Positions 8,559 to 17,334 of a DNA stretch of 64,000 nucleotides are shown here, piece after piece. Source of the stretch: DASXMT01 sp963781305 (GTDB taxonomy: Bacteria; Actinomycetota; Acidimicrobiia; Acidimicrobiales; RAAP-2). The stretch is taken from assembly GCA_963781305.1 (NCBI GenBank), contig CAWAFL010000011.1, positions 1-64,000 of the forward strand, read 5' to 3'. Under the pieces are notes generated by a model that saw only the letters and a list, made by a program, of their open reading frames with translations, did not search any database and had not been told where the DNA came from. How positions within the stretch are numbered: the first letter of the stretch is position 1; every line of letters starts with the position of its first letter. Both the position numbers and the translations under genes were made by a program.

Positions 8559-9503
8559 ATGGGACGGTTCATCGCTCGCCGGCTGCTCATTGCCATCCCC
8601 ACCCTCATCGGGGTGACCATCGTGGTGTTCATCACCATCAAGATCATCCCGGGCAACCCGATCTCGAGCCTGGCCGGCATGAACTCGACCGCCGCCACCC
8701 GGGCCGCCCTCACCCACCGCCTCGGCCTGGACCAGCCGTGGCCGGTCCAGTACTTCGACTGGATCAAGAGCACGGTCCAGGGCGACTTCGGAATCTCCAT
8801 CTCCCGCCAGACCCCGGTGCGGGCCCTCGTCTTCAGCGCCTTGGGCAACACCATGATCCTGGCCTTCGCCGGCGCCGTGGTCGCCTTCGTCGGGGGCATC
8901 CTCCTCGGATTATGGAGCGCCCTCCGGCGCAACCACGTCGACGGCGGCGTGGCCTCGGGAGCATCGGTCGTGGCTGTGGCCGCCCCCCAGTACTCGGTGG
9001 CCCTCGTACTCCTGGTCGTGCTGGTGGTGAACAACCCCATCTTTCCCTCCGGGGGCATGTACAACGCCACCGGCGGCGGCGGCTTCCCGGCGCTCCTCGA
9101 CCACCTGGTGCTGCCCGCCATCGCCGTGGGCCTTGCCCCCATGGGCGTCATCGCCCGCATCTTCCGTTCCTCGCTCATCGACGTGATGAACCAGGAGTTC
9201 GTCTCGAGCCTGCGAGCTCGAGGCCTGAGCAAAGGTGCCGTCCTCCGCCACGCCTTCCACAACACGCTTCCGTCCCTGTTCACCGTGGCCGGTCTCCAGA
9301 TCGGCTTTCTCCTGGGAGGTGCCATCTTCGTGGAGATCCTCTTCACGTGGCCGGGCCTGGGCCAGCTCATCTTCCAGGCCATCTCGTCGAGGGACTATCC
9401 GGTCGTCGAGGCCTGTTCGCTCGTCCTGGCCGTGGCCTTCGTCCTTCTCAACGTGGTCATCGACACCGGTCACGCCCTGATCGACCCGAGGGTGCGGCAA
9501 TGA
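8559..9503 (+). CDS. ABC transporter permease, DppB/OppB type
   Basis: First permease of a peptide/nickel-class (PepT family) importer, 314 residues from the ATG at 8559. The N-terminus GRFIARRLLIAIPTLIGVTI is the conserved first transmembrane helix of DppB proteins. There are about six membrane segments. The coupling-helix EAA region is LRARGLSKGAVLRHAFHNTL, and HRLGLDQPWPVQYFDWI is the family's periplasmic motif. An upstream in-frame ATG at 8508 is possible but gives a non-homologous extension. The stop overlaps the next start (ATGA at 9500-9503). It is part of a five-gene transporter operon (8559-14216). Confidence 0.93.
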   Translation: MGRFIARRLLIAIPTLIGVTIVVFITIKIIPGNPISSLAGMNSTAATRAALTHRLGLDQPWPVQYFDWIKSTVQGDFGISISRQTPVRALVFSALGNTMILAFAGAVVAFVGGILLGLWSALRRNHVDGGVASGASVVAVAAPQYSVALVLLVVLVVNNPIFPSGGMYNATGGGGFPALLDHLVLPAIAVGLAPMGVIARIFRSSLIDVMNQEFVSSLRARGLSKGAVLRHAFHNTLPSLFTVAGLQIGFLLGGAIFVEILFTWPGLGQLIFQAISSRDYPVVEACSLVLAVAFVLLNVVIDTGHALIDPRVRQ

Positions 9504-10405
9504 GCGCCATCGAGATCCCCACCGGCAACGCCGCCCCTGGACGGGGAGGCGCCGCCGCCGTCCCGGCCGGCACCCACCGGGCCCGGCGCCACGTGCCCTT
9601 GACGGTCGTCATCCCCGGGGCGTTCCTGGCCATCGTGATCCTTGCCGCCGTCTTCGCCCCGCTGGTTGCTCCCTATGGCCCGACGACGGGGTCGATCAGC
9701 GAACGTCTGTTGGCCGTGGGTAGCCCCGGGCACCTGCTGGGCACCGACGGGCAGGGCCGTGACATCCTCAGCCGCCTCATCTGGGGCGCCCGCCCGTCGC
9801 TGCTCGAGGGCATCGTCCCCGTGGTGGTGGCCGGGATCATCGGCACCGTGCTGGGTGTGGTGGCCAGCCTGTCTGGTCGCAAGATCCACACCCTGATCAT
9901 GCGGACCCTCGACGTGCTCTATTCGTTCCCGGCCGTGCTGTTGGCCATCGCGTTGGCTGCCGCACTGGGCGCGGGGGTGGTCAACGCCATCGTGGCCCTG
10001 ACCATCGTGCTGATCGCTCCCATCGCCCGGGTGGCCGAGACCGAGGTGGCTCGGATGCGCTCGGCCGACTTCATGGAGGCGGCGCGGGCCAGTGGAGCAT
10101 CGTGGCCGAGGATCGCCCGACGACAAGTGCTTCCCATCATCGCTCCCGTGCTCCTCGTCTACTGCACCGCCCTGATCGGGCTGGCCATCGTGTTCGCCGG
10201 CGGCCTGTCCTTCCTCGGCCTCGGGATCGCCCCGCCCCATCCCGAGTGGGGCTCAATGCTGAACGACCTCGTCCAGGACCTCTACAACCAGCCGGTCCTG
10301 GCCCTCATCCCCGCCGCCATGATCTTCGTCACGTCCGTTGCTTTCAACGTCCTCGGGGATGGCCTTCGTGACCTCCTCGACATCCACTCGGAGACTGTCT
10401 CTTGA
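9500..10405 (+). CDS. ABC transporter permease, DppC/OppC type
   Basis: Second permease, 301 residues. A Gly/Ala/Arg-rich cytoplasmic N-tail (1-32) is followed by the first membrane helix, LTVVIPGAFLAIVILAAVFA. The signature LLGTDGQGRDILSRLIWGAR and the EAA motif DFMEAARASGASWPRIARRQ are present, as is FLGLGIAPPHPEWGSMLNDL near the C-terminus. These are all standard for DppC. It overlaps the previous gene by ATGA and the next by TTGA, so translation is probably coupled. A much longer open frame starting at 8549 runs through the previous gene out of frame and is not real. Confidence 0.93.
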   Translation: MSAIEIPTGNAAPGRGGAAAVPAGTHRARRHVPLTVVIPGAFLAIVILAAVFAPLVAPYGPTTGSISERLLAVGSPGHLLGTDGQGRDILSRLIWGARPSLLEGIVPVVVAGIIGTVLGVVASLSGRKIHTLIMRTLDVLYSFPAVLLAIALAAALGAGVVNAIVALTIVLIAPIARVAETEVARMRSADFMEAARASGASWPRIARRQVLPIIAPVLLVYCTALIGLAIVFAGGLSFLGLGIAPPHPEWGSMLNDLVQDLYNQPVLALIPAAMIFVTSVAFNVLGDGLRDLLDIHSETVS

Positions 10406-11547
10406 CTACTGCAACCCGTATCGACACGCCGCCGGACATCAGCGAAGCGCTGTTGAACGCGCCTCACACCTCGCGGTTCCGAGGGGTACGAACCGGGCCG
10501 GCGCCGACCGAGGGGACCCTCAAGGTCGAGGACCTGGCCGTGACCTTCCGGAGCAAGCGGAAGACGGTCGAGGCGGTGAGGGGGATCAGCTTCACCGTCG
10601 AGGCGGGCAAGACACTCGTCCTGCTGGGCGAGTCGGGCAGCGGCAAGTCGGTGAGTGCCCGGGCGGTCATGCGGCTGTACAGCGACGCCGTGACCATCAC
10701 CGGGCGCGCCACGCTCGGTGGGGTCGGCGTGTTCGATCTGGACGAGCGGGCCATGCGGTCCATCAGGGGTCGCGACATGGCCCTCGTACCTCAGGACGCC
10801 AGCGGCTCGCTCGACCCGTTGCGGCGGGTCGGTTCCCAGATCGTCGAGGTGTTGCGTCGGCACGGGATCGAGCATGGTCGCAAGGCGGCGCGCCAGCGGG
10901 CCGCGGACCTGCTCGGTCAAGTGGGCATCCCCGATCCGGCTCGGGCGGTGCGCTCCTACCCACACGAGCTGTCCGGGGGCATGCGGCAACGGGTGCTCAT
11001 CGCCATCGCCATCGCCTGCGAGCCCAAGGTGCTGGTGGCCGACGAACCCACCACAGCTCTCGACGTCACCATTCAGGCCCAGGTGCTCGACCTCTTCGCC
11101 AAGCTGCAAGCGGACCTGGGCATGGGCCTGCTGCTTGTCACCCACGACGTGGGTGTGGCCCGACAGATGGCCGATCGCGTGGCCGTCATGTACGCCGGAC
11201 GGCTGGTCGAAGAAGGCCCGGGCGCCACCGTGCTCGGAGAGTCGGCCCATCCCTACACAGCCGGCCTGCTGCGAGCCGTACCGACGCCTGAGACGCCACG
11301 GGGCCAGCTCCAGGCCATTCCCGGCCAGCCTCCCGCCGCGGGCGAGGCGGTCGACGAGGGGTGTTCGTTCGCCCCCCGATGCGTCTTCGCGGTCGAGGAG
11401 TGCGGGACCCACCGCCCCGCTCTGGTTCCGGTGGGCGCGGTGCACTGGGCGGCATGCCCGGTGGTCAACGGCCGGGTGCCCGTCGAGGTCGGGCCACCGG
11501 CGTCCGTCGAGGTCGGGCCACCGCAGCCCAGCGCGGAGGCCTCGTGA
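10402..11547 (+). CDS. ABC transporter ATP-binding protein, DppD/OppD type
   Basis: Nucleotide-binding subunit, 381 residues from a TTG start overlapping the previous stop. Walker A is GESGSGKSVS, the signature LSGGMRQRV, Walker B VLVADEPTTALD and the H-loop LLVTHDVG. The C-terminal oligopeptide domain has the Cys-containing segment CSFAPRCVFAVEECGTHRP, typical for this class (often an iron-sulfur or structural site). The last 21 residues contain a duplicated octapeptide VEVGPPxx from a 24-bp tandem repeat at 11482-11505 and 11506-11529. An in-frame ATG is absent near the start; the TTG is chosen because of the overlap. Confidence 0.93.
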   Translation: MTTATRIDTPPDISEALLNAPHTSRFRGVRTGPAPTEGTLKVEDLAVTFRSKRKTVEAVRGISFTVEAGKTLVLLGESGSGKSVSARAVMRLYSDAVTITGRATLGGVGVFDLDERAMRSIRGRDMALVPQDASGSLDPLRRVGSQIVEVLRRHGIEHGRKAARQRAADLLGQVGIPDPARAVRSYPHELSGGMRQRVLIAIAIACEPKVLVADEPTTALDVTIQAQVLDLFAKLQADLGMGLLLVTHDVGVARQMADRVAVMYAGRLVEEGPGATVLGESAHPYTAGLLRAVPTPETPRGQLQAIPGQPPAAGEAVDEGCSFAPRCVFAVEECGTHRPALVPVGAVHWAACPVVNGRVPVEVGPPASVEVGPPQPSAEAS

Positions 11548-12509
11548 CCGCCCCCATCCTGCTGGCCGAGCACCTGAGCAAGCGATTCGACAATGGGGTG
11601 CTGGCCGTCGATGACGTCAGCCTCACCGTGCACCCGGGCGAGACGGTGGGCATCGTGGGTGAGTCGGGGTGCGGAAAGTCGACGACCGGCAAGCTGATCC
11701 TGCGCCTGCTCGAGACCGACTCGGGCTATGTGGCCTTCGACGGCAAGAACATCGGCACGATGTCGGGACAGCGGCTGCAGGAGGTCAGGAAGCAACTGCA
11801 GCTGGTTCCCCAGAACCCGCAGACGTCCCTGAACCCTCGGCTCACGATTACCGAGGCCATCGCCTTCAACCTCCGGTCTCACCGGTGGCCCAAGCGGGAC
11901 GTCGCGCCCCGCACGGCCAGCCTCCTCGATCGGGTCGGGGTACCGGCGGCGTACGCACACCGGTACCCGCACGAGCTCTCGGGTGGACAGCTGCAACGGG
12001 TGGCCATCGCCCGCGCCCTCTCCACCGACCCGAAGCTCATCGTGTGCGACGAGGCCGTCTCCGCCCTGGACAAGAGCGTGCAGGCCCAGGTGCTCAACCT
12101 CCTGGTGGAGCTGCAGCGCGACCTCGGCATGGCCTACCTGTTCATCTCCCACGATCTCGGGGTCGTCGAGCACCTCTCCGATCGGGTGGTGGTCATGTAT
12201 CTGGGCCGGATCGTTGAGGAGTCTGCCGCCAGCGAGCTGTGGCAGCGCCCGGCCCATCCCTACACCGAGGCCTTGTTCTCGTCGGTGCCCGGGCCGGGCC
12301 GGCAACGGTTGGTGCTTACCGGTGACCTGCCCAGTCCGGCCAACCCGCCCAGCGGCTGTGGCTTTCGGACGCGATGCCCGATGGCCGTCGCGGCGTGCGC
12401 CGAGGCCAGGCCGGAGGCGATTGCCGTAGCCGGGGATTCGTCGCACCAGGCCGCATGTATCCGCATCGGGGAGGGTGTCACTGCGGCCACCCGAATTGGC
12501 GCTGCGTGA
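11544..12509 (+). CDS. ABC transporter ATP-binding protein, DppF/OppF type
   Basis: Second ATPase of the importer, 321 residues. The chosen start is GTG at 11544, overlapping the upstream TGA (GTGA) and giving the family N-terminus APILLAEHLSKRFDNGVLAV. The ATG at 11361 would add an out-of-family extension inside the previous gene. Walker A is GESGCGKSTT, the signature LSGGQLQRVA and Walker B LIVCDEAVSALD. The Cys motif GCGFRTRCPMAVAACAE closes the oligopeptide C-domain. It pairs with the preceding ATPase as a heterodimer. Confidence 0.93.
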   Translation: MTAPILLAEHLSKRFDNGVLAVDDVSLTVHPGETVGIVGESGCGKSTTGKLILRLLETDSGYVAFDGKNIGTMSGQRLQEVRKQLQLVPQNPQTSLNPRLTITEAIAFNLRSHRWPKRDVAPRTASLLDRVGVPAAYAHRYPHELSGGQLQRVAIARALSTDPKLIVCDEAVSALDKSVQAQVLNLLVELQRDLGMAYLFISHDLGVVEHLSDRVVVMYLGRIVEESAASELWQRPAHPYTEALFSSVPGPGRQRLVLTGDLPSPANPPSGCGFRTRCPMAVAACAEARPEAIAVAGDSSHQAACIRIGEGVTAATRIGAA

Positions 12510-12572
12510 CCGGGGGCCACCGGCGCATCCAGGGCGTACCCAAACAAGAAACAGATCAAGAAGGAGAGTCCG

Positions 12573-14216
12573 TTGCCCCTCATCACCCGTTCGTCTGCCC
12601 GTCGAGTTCGCGCTCGATGGGGGCTTGGTGCACGCACCCGAGTGACCGCTGTGCTCGTCGTGGTGGCCTCGCTGGCTTCGACGCTGGGCGTTGCCTCCGC
12701 TGTACCTGCCTCCGCTGCTTCAGGAACCGGCGGCACACTCATCGTCGGGATGACGGCGGGGAATCTTCCTGCACTCGATACCGAGCTGGCTGGCCTGCAG
12801 GGATATGAGGGCTACCGCTTCGTCGGCAACTCGCTCTATGACGGATTGACCCGCTTCAACCTGTTGCAGTCGACCCAGGTGCCCGGGGTCATCCCCGACC
12901 TGGCCACGTCGTGGTCGTCCAATGCCGACGCGACGGTGTGGACCTTCAATCTCCGGCCGGGCGTGACATTCCAAGACGGGACGCCGTTCAATGCCGACGC
13001 GGTCATCTTCAACTTCGACCGTGACTACAACCCAACGTTCCAGTACTACTCGGCCGCCGTCGGCGCCCAGGCCGAGACGTTGACGTCGGGGATCCAGAGC
13101 TACACGAAGATCAATGACGAGACGGTGCAGATCACCACCAAGACGCCCGACTCGCACCTGCCCTCTGACCTGACCACGCTGTACTTTGCCAGCCCCACAG
13201 CAGTCGAAAAAGAGGGCAACACCGGGTTCAACCTCAAGCCGGTGGGCACGGGGCCGTTCAAGTTCGTATCCGAGACCACCGGTCAAGAGTTGGTCCTCGG
13301 CCCGAACGAGCACTACTGGGCCGGAGCACCCAAGCTGACGAAGCTCATCTTGAAGCCCATCCCCGATCCGACCGCCCGCATCGCCGCACTGCGCTCGGGT
13401 GAGGTCAACTGGATCGAGTACCCGACCCCGGACGATATCTCGTCCCTCAAGTCGAGCGGCTACCAGATCAAGCAGAACACGTACGACCACATCTGGCCCT
13501 GGATCTTCGACACCACCGAGAAGCCCTGGGACAACGTCAACGTCCGCCAGGCGGCCAACTACGCCATCAACCGGCAGGCAATGGCCACCGACTTGCTGCA
13601 CGGGACGGCTACACCGGCGTACCAGCTCATCCCCCAGGCCAACTCGGCCTACAGCGCCTCGAACTTCACCTACAGCTATGACCCGACGAAGGCCAAGGAA
13701 CTGCTGAAGGAGGCCGGCTACCCGAACGGGTTCACGGCCACGGTGTCGTACCCGACCAGCGGCTCGGGGAACATGATCCCCGGTCCCATGAACGAGGAGC
13801 TGCAGCACGACCTGGCCGCTGTGGGCATCCACATCAACCTGCAGCCCATGGAGTGGGCCACCATGCTCACCCAGTTCGAGACGGGCAAGGTGCCTGGGGA
13901 TGCCAGTGCCACCAACATCTCGCTGAGCTTCCAGCAGGAGGCGTTCTGGCAATACGAGTTCATGGGCGGATCCCCCATCAACATCTCCCATTACAACGAC
14001 CCACAGGTCGATGCCCTGCTGACCCAGGCGCAGTCGGTGACCGACCCGGTGGCCAGGGCCAAGCTCTACACCCAGGCCGGCAACATCATCACCCAGGCCG
14101 CTCCGTGGCTGTTCGTGGTCAACGACAAGAATCCACGGGCCCTGGCCCCCACCGTCCACGGCTTCATCGAGCCCAAGTCGTGGTTCGTGAACCTGACCAC
14201 GGTGTGGGTGGGGTGA
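12573..14216 (+). CDS. Secreted solute-binding protein, family 5 (peptide/nickel class)
   Basis: A 547-residue extracellular receptor for the adjoining ABC importer. The Sec signal peptide has an Arg-rich n-region, the core VTAVLVVVASLASTLGV and an Ala-x-Ala site near residue 48 (VPASA-AS). There is no lipobox Cys, so it is either released or held by other means, which is unusual for a Gram-positive SBP. The SBP_bac_5 hallmarks are present: GTLIVGMTAGNLPALD, WTFNLRPGVTFQDGTPFNAD, GTGPFKF and NRQAMATDLLHG. AAGAAGGAGAG lies just upstream of the ATG. The amidase context suggests amide, ureide or short-peptide ligands; this is inference. Confidence 0.93.
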   Translation: MPLITRSSARRVRARWGLGARTRVTAVLVVVASLASTLGVASAVPASAASGTGGTLIVGMTAGNLPALDTELAGLQGYEGYRFVGNSLYDGLTRFNLLQSTQVPGVIPDLATSWSSNADATVWTFNLRPGVTFQDGTPFNADAVIFNFDRDYNPTFQYYSAAVGAQAETLTSGIQSYTKINDETVQITTKTPDSHLPSDLTTLYFASPTAVEKEGNTGFNLKPVGTGPFKFVSETTGQELVLGPNEHYWAGAPKLTKLILKPIPDPTARIAALRSGEVNWIEYPTPDDISSLKSSGYQIKQNTYDHIWPWIFDTTEKPWDNVNVRQAANYAINRQAMATDLLHGTATPAYQLIPQANSAYSASNFTYSYDPTKAKELLKEAGYPNGFTATVSYPTSGSGNMIPGPMNEELQHDLAAVGIHINLQPMEWATMLTQFETGKVPGDASATNISLSFQQEAFWQYEFMGGSPINISHYNDPQVDALLTQAQSVTDPVARAKLYTQAGNIITQAAPWLFVVNDKNPRALAPTVHGFIEPKSWFVNLTTVWVG

Positions 14217-14328
14217 CGGGCCGCCCAACCGGCGGCGGGGACGCACCCCTCGGCCTGATCTGCCGGGCTCGTCGCGGGCGACACCTCTTGATCCCAGTCC
14301 CAGCACGTCCATCAACCGAGGAGATCAC

Positions 14329-15753
14329 ATGACCGATGTCCCGCTATCCATCACCGAAGCCGCCACCGCCCTGCGGGCCGGAGACCTGACCAGCACCGAC
14401 CTGACCGAAGCGGTGCTGGCTCGAGCCGACGTCCACGACGGGGCCCTGGGCACCTACCTGGCCCGGTTCGACGAGCACGCGCTGGCCGCCGCGGCGCTGG
14501 CCGACAGCGAGCTGGCCGAGGGTATCGATCGGGGTCCCCTCCAGGGCATCCCCCTCGGCATCAAGGACATCATCGCCGCAGCCGAGGGGCCGACCACCGG
14601 GAACAGCCTCGTGCTCGACCGGGAGTGGGGAGCGGGCAAAGACGCCCCGGTAGTGGCCCGCCTCCGATCCGCGGGCGCGGTGATCACCGGGAAGGTGACC
14701 ACCATGGAGTTCGCCTGCGGTGCTCCCGACCCGGCCAAGCCCTTCCCCTTGCCCCGAAACCCCTGGAACACCGACACCTGGCCGGGGGGATCGAGCTCGG
14801 GCACGGGCGCCGGCGTCGCCGCCGGGTTCTTCCTGGGTGGACTGGGGACCGATACCGGCGGCAGCATCCGGTTGCCGTCCGCCTTCTGTGGGATCACCGG
14901 CCTGATGCCAACCTTCGGCCGGGTGCCCAAGTCCGGTTGTGCCCCGTTGGGCTACAGCCTCGACCACATCGGCCCCATGGCCCGCACGTCGGAGGACTGT
15001 GCCGCCATGCTCCAGGTGCTGGCCGGATACCACGCCAGCGACCCCGACTGTGCCGACCTCGCCGTCCCCGACTTCTCCGCCGGCCTGGTGCCGGGGTCGC
15101 TCGAGGGGAAGCGCATCGGCGTCGACCGGGTCCATCACTTCCCCGAAGGCGCCGACCCCGCTGTGGCCCCGTCCTTCGAAGCCGCCGCCGCCGTCCTCGA
15201 GGGGCTGGGGGCGACGGTGGTGGAGGTGGTGCTTCCGCTGTACGAGGAGATGTTGGCCGCCGACATGGTGACCATGGGAGGGGAGGCATTGGCCTACCAC
15301 CTGCCCGACATGCGCACGCGGTGGGAGGACTTCTTCCTCGGTACGCGGCGCATGGTCGTCCAGGGGGCCCTACTGTCGGGAGCCGACTTCGTGCAGGCCC
15401 AGCGGGTGCGCCGGGTGGCGCTCAAGGCCCTCGGCGCCCTGTTCGAGACGGTGGACATGGTGGCCACGCCCACCGCTTCGATGGGGGCCACCCACTACGA
15501 CGATATGGAGGGTGGTGTGTTCGACATCGGGCAGGTGTTCCAGTACGTGCACACGCCCTACTGGGACTCCGTGGGCAATCCGGCGCTGGTCATGCCCATG
15601 GGCTTCACCGCCGAAGGACTGCCCTTGTCGATTCAACTCGCCGCATCCCATTTCGACGAGGCCACCCTGCTGTCGGCCGGGTACGCCTTCCAACAGGTGA
15701 CCGACTGGCATCGTCAGGTGCCCGCTCTGGTGGCTGATGTGGTGGCCGCCTGA
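14329..15753 (+). CDS. Amidase-signature enzyme, GatA/AtzE-like
   Basis: A 474-residue amidase with a complete triad: Lys in GIPLGIKDIIAA, cis-Ser in GGSSSGTGAGVAAG and Ser in GTDTGGSIRLPSAFCG. The compact N-terminus (LSITEAATALRAGDLTSTDL) and overall length are like GatA and AtzE rather than the longer amidase at 6470. A small AtzG-like protein is encoded downstream; in Pseudomonas ADP the AtzE amidase acts with AtzG in a GatCA-like complex. Substrate unknown: carboxybiuret-type, ureide or other small amides are possible. The start is an ATG preceded by GAGGAG at about 14318. A strong hairpin follows the stop. Confidence 0.9.
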   Translation: MTDVPLSITEAATALRAGDLTSTDLTEAVLARADVHDGALGTYLARFDEHALAAAALADSELAEGIDRGPLQGIPLGIKDIIAAAEGPTTGNSLVLDREWGAGKDAPVVARLRSAGAVITGKVTTMEFACGAPDPAKPFPLPRNPWNTDTWPGGSSSGTGAGVAAGFFLGGLGTDTGGSIRLPSAFCGITGLMPTFGRVPKSGCAPLGYSLDHIGPMARTSEDCAAMLQVLAGYHASDPDCADLAVPDFSAGLVPGSLEGKRIGVDRVHHFPEGADPAVAPSFEAAAAVLEGLGATVVEVVLPLYEEMLAADMVTMGGEALAYHLPDMRTRWEDFFLGTRRMVVQGALLSGADFVQAQRVRRVALKALGALFETVDMVATPTASMGATHYDDMEGGVFDIGQVFQYVHTPYWDSVGNPALVMPMGFTAEGLPLSIQLAASHFDEATLLSAGYAFQQVTDWHRQVPALVADVVAA

Positions 15754-15765
15754 TCGGGCGACGGT

Positions 15766-15798
15766 CCGTCACGGCGGGTCGATCCCTCGCCGTGACGG
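15766..15798 (+). terminator. Perfect 11-bp inverted repeat after the second amidase
   Basis: CCGTCACGGCG (15766-15776) pairs exactly with CGCCGTGACGG (15788-15798) around an 11-base loop, 12 bases after the amidase stop. There is no T-run. It is either a terminator or a processing/attenuation hairpin that sets the ratio of amidase to the downstream AtzG-like protein and hydrolase. Confidence 0.7.
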
Positions 15799-15863
15799 GC
15801 CGCCTCGCTACGCACGCCCAGAAGGACTGACGAGACATCACGAGTTGAGACGAAAGGAAGACC

Positions 15864-16082
15864 ATGACCATCGACACACCGACCTGCTCCGACGAGGCGA
15901 CTGTCCGTACCTTGTTGGCGGCGGCGGGCATCCCCGCCACCGAAGAGGAGATCCTGACCTTCGCCGAGGACTATCCGAGGCTGCGGGGAATGGTCGAACT
16001 GCTCCATGCCGTCCCCGAGGCGAGGTACGAGGCCCCGGGACTCCTGTTCGATCCCACGCCGACGTTCGCAGAGTGGGGCTAG
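15864..16082 (+). CDS. AtzG-like small helical protein, probable amidase partner
   Basis: A 72-residue acidic, helical protein: LLAAAGIPATEEEILTFAED, then YPRLRGMVELLHAVPEARYE, ending in LLFDPTPTFAEW. The pattern (amphipathic helices and a hydrophobic tail with an F-x-P motif) fits the AtzG-like/DUF4089 family, GatC-like partners of amidases. AAAGGAAG lies 4 bases before the ATG. The stop (TAG 16080-16082) touches the next coding region, so it is coupled to the hydrolase gene. Family assignment is by pattern and context; it lacks a long alignable domain, hence the moderate confidence. Confidence 0.65.
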   Translation: MTIDTPTCSDEATVRTLLAAAGIPATEEEILTFAEDYPRLRGMVELLHAVPEARYEAPGLLFDPTPTFAEWG

Positions 16083-16084
16083 TG

Positions 16085-16684
16085 ATGGGCGCCCCGTCGG
16101 AGCTCGCTGCCCTGCTGGTGATCGACATGCAGAACGGATTCCTCCACCCGGATGGCTCGATCCCGCGCAACGACAAGCCCATGCTCGAAGTGGAGCGGGT
16201 CGTCGCCGAGACGGTGGATCTGGTGGCGGCGGCCCGGGACGCCGGTCTGCCGGTGATCTACACCGCCCACGTGTTCCGGCCGGACTACGTGGACGTACCC
16301 TCGCGGATGCGGGTCCGGGACATGTTCAACCAGGACGACGAGACCCTGGTGAAGGGAAGCTGGGACGCAGCCATCGCCGACGAGCTGAAGCCCCTCGAGA
16401 TGGATCCGGTGGTGGAAAAGAATCGTTATGACGCCTTCTTGTACACGGAACTGGAGCTGATCCTGCGGGCGCTGGGGGTCGGACGACTGCTGGTCTGCGG
16501 AGTGGCCACCAACGTGTGCGTCGAGTCCACCGTCCGCTCGGCGGAGCAGCGCGACTTCGAGGTCACCGTGGCCTCGGACTGCACGAGCGGCCCAGCCGAG
16601 TACCACGACGCCGCCCTGGCCAACATGGCCTATATCGCTGCCGACGTGGTGCCCTGGCGGGCCGGACTGTTCGCAGTGGCGTGA
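16085..16684 (+). CDS. Isochorismatase-family cysteine amidohydrolase
   Basis: A 199-residue cytoplasmic hydrolase with the Asp-Lys-Cys triad: Asp14 in LVIDMQNGF, Lys112 in VVEKNRYDAF and Cys145 in CGVATNVCVESTVRSA. The cis-peptide motif GVATNVCV is intact. Members of this fold include biuret hydrolase, ureidoacrylate and N-carbamoylsarcosine amidohydrolases, so an amide or ureide substrate fits the two neighbouring amidases and the AtzG-like gene. The ATG at 16085 is chosen; GTG 16082 overlaps the previous stop by one base and is equally possible. The longer frame from 15737 is not supported. Confidence 0.88.
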   Translation: MGAPSELAALLVIDMQNGFLHPDGSIPRNDKPMLEVERVVAETVDLVAAARDAGLPVIYTAHVFRPDYVDVPSRMRVRDMFNQDDETLVKGSWDAAIADELKPLEMDPVVEKNRYDAFLYTELELILRALGVGRLLVCGVATNVCVESTVRSAEQRDFEVTVASDCTSGPAEYHDAALANMAYIAADVVPWRAGLFAVA

Positions 16685-16697
16685 CTTCGAGCCCACC

Positions 16698-17276
16698 ATG
16701 ACCGTTGCCCTCATCGTGGTCGACGTCCAGAATGACTTCACCGACGAGGGACCGTTCTCCTTGACCGGCAACGACGCCATTGCCCGTCGAATCGGGGCCT
16801 ACGTGGCCGAACACCGTCACCACTACGACCTCGTCCTCACCACCCAGGACTGGCATATCGAGCCGGGCGACCACTTCGACAAGCACCCCGTCCACTGCGT
16901 GGCCGACACCCTGGGGGCGGCGCTCGATCCCGAGCTCGACAGGGGGGCGGGGACCGACTTCACCGATTTGGTCGACCGGCACCTCTACAAGGGCCAGTTC
17001 GGCGACGACTACTCGGGGTTCTTGGCCGTCGACGGTGCGGGAGTCCGGCTGCCCTCGCTGCTCGAACAGGCCGGCGTCGAACGGATCGACGTCTGCGGCT
17101 TCGCCGAGGACGGGTGTGTGGCCGCCACGGTACGAGACGGCCTTGGCGCCGCTTACCGGGTCTGCCTCCTGGCCGACCTGTCCGGGGCGTCCAGCCCGTT
17201 CAACGGCGCTCGCGTCGAGGCAGAGCTCGAGGCCGAAGGAGCAGAGATCACGCTGGCCCAGGGCTCTCCTCTGTAG
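16698..17276 (+). CDS. pncA: Nicotinamidase (isochorismatase fold)
   Basis: Converts nicotinamide to nicotinate for NAD salvage. The protein has 192 residues. Triad: Asp9 in IVVDVQNDF, Lys98 in HLYKGQ and Cys140 in GFAEDGCVAATVRD. The metal site of PncA-type enzymes is visible: Asp51 and His53 in TTQDWHIEPGDHF, His59, and His66 in HPVHCV. It starts 14 bases after the amidohydrolase and is probably co-transcribed. In this context it may also deamidate a pathway intermediate, but the residues are those of a true nicotinamidase. Confidence 0.87.
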   Translation: MTVALIVVDVQNDFTDEGPFSLTGNDAIARRIGAYVAEHRHHYDLVLTTQDWHIEPGDHFDKHPVHCVADTLGAALDPELDRGAGTDFTDLVDRHLYKGQFGDDYSGFLAVDGAGVRLPSLLEQAGVERIDVCGFAEDGCVAATVRDGLGAAYRVCLLADLSGASSPFNGARVEAELEAEGAEITLAQGSPL

Positions 17277-17334
17277 ACCGGGCCGACCGGCTCGGCCGCC
17301 AGGCTGGCCCCGGCGCGTCGACTACCGTGCGATT

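Noticed and set aside
8549..9499. Long plus-strand frame upstream of the DppC-like permease
   Set aside because: It is a shadow of the DppB gene, Arg/Pro/His-rich and without family similarity; only the part from 9500 is real.
10402..11547. Frameshift in the DppD-like ATPase suggested by the repetitive C-terminus
   Set aside because: The 24-bp repeats keep frame and the stop overlaps the next start as expected.
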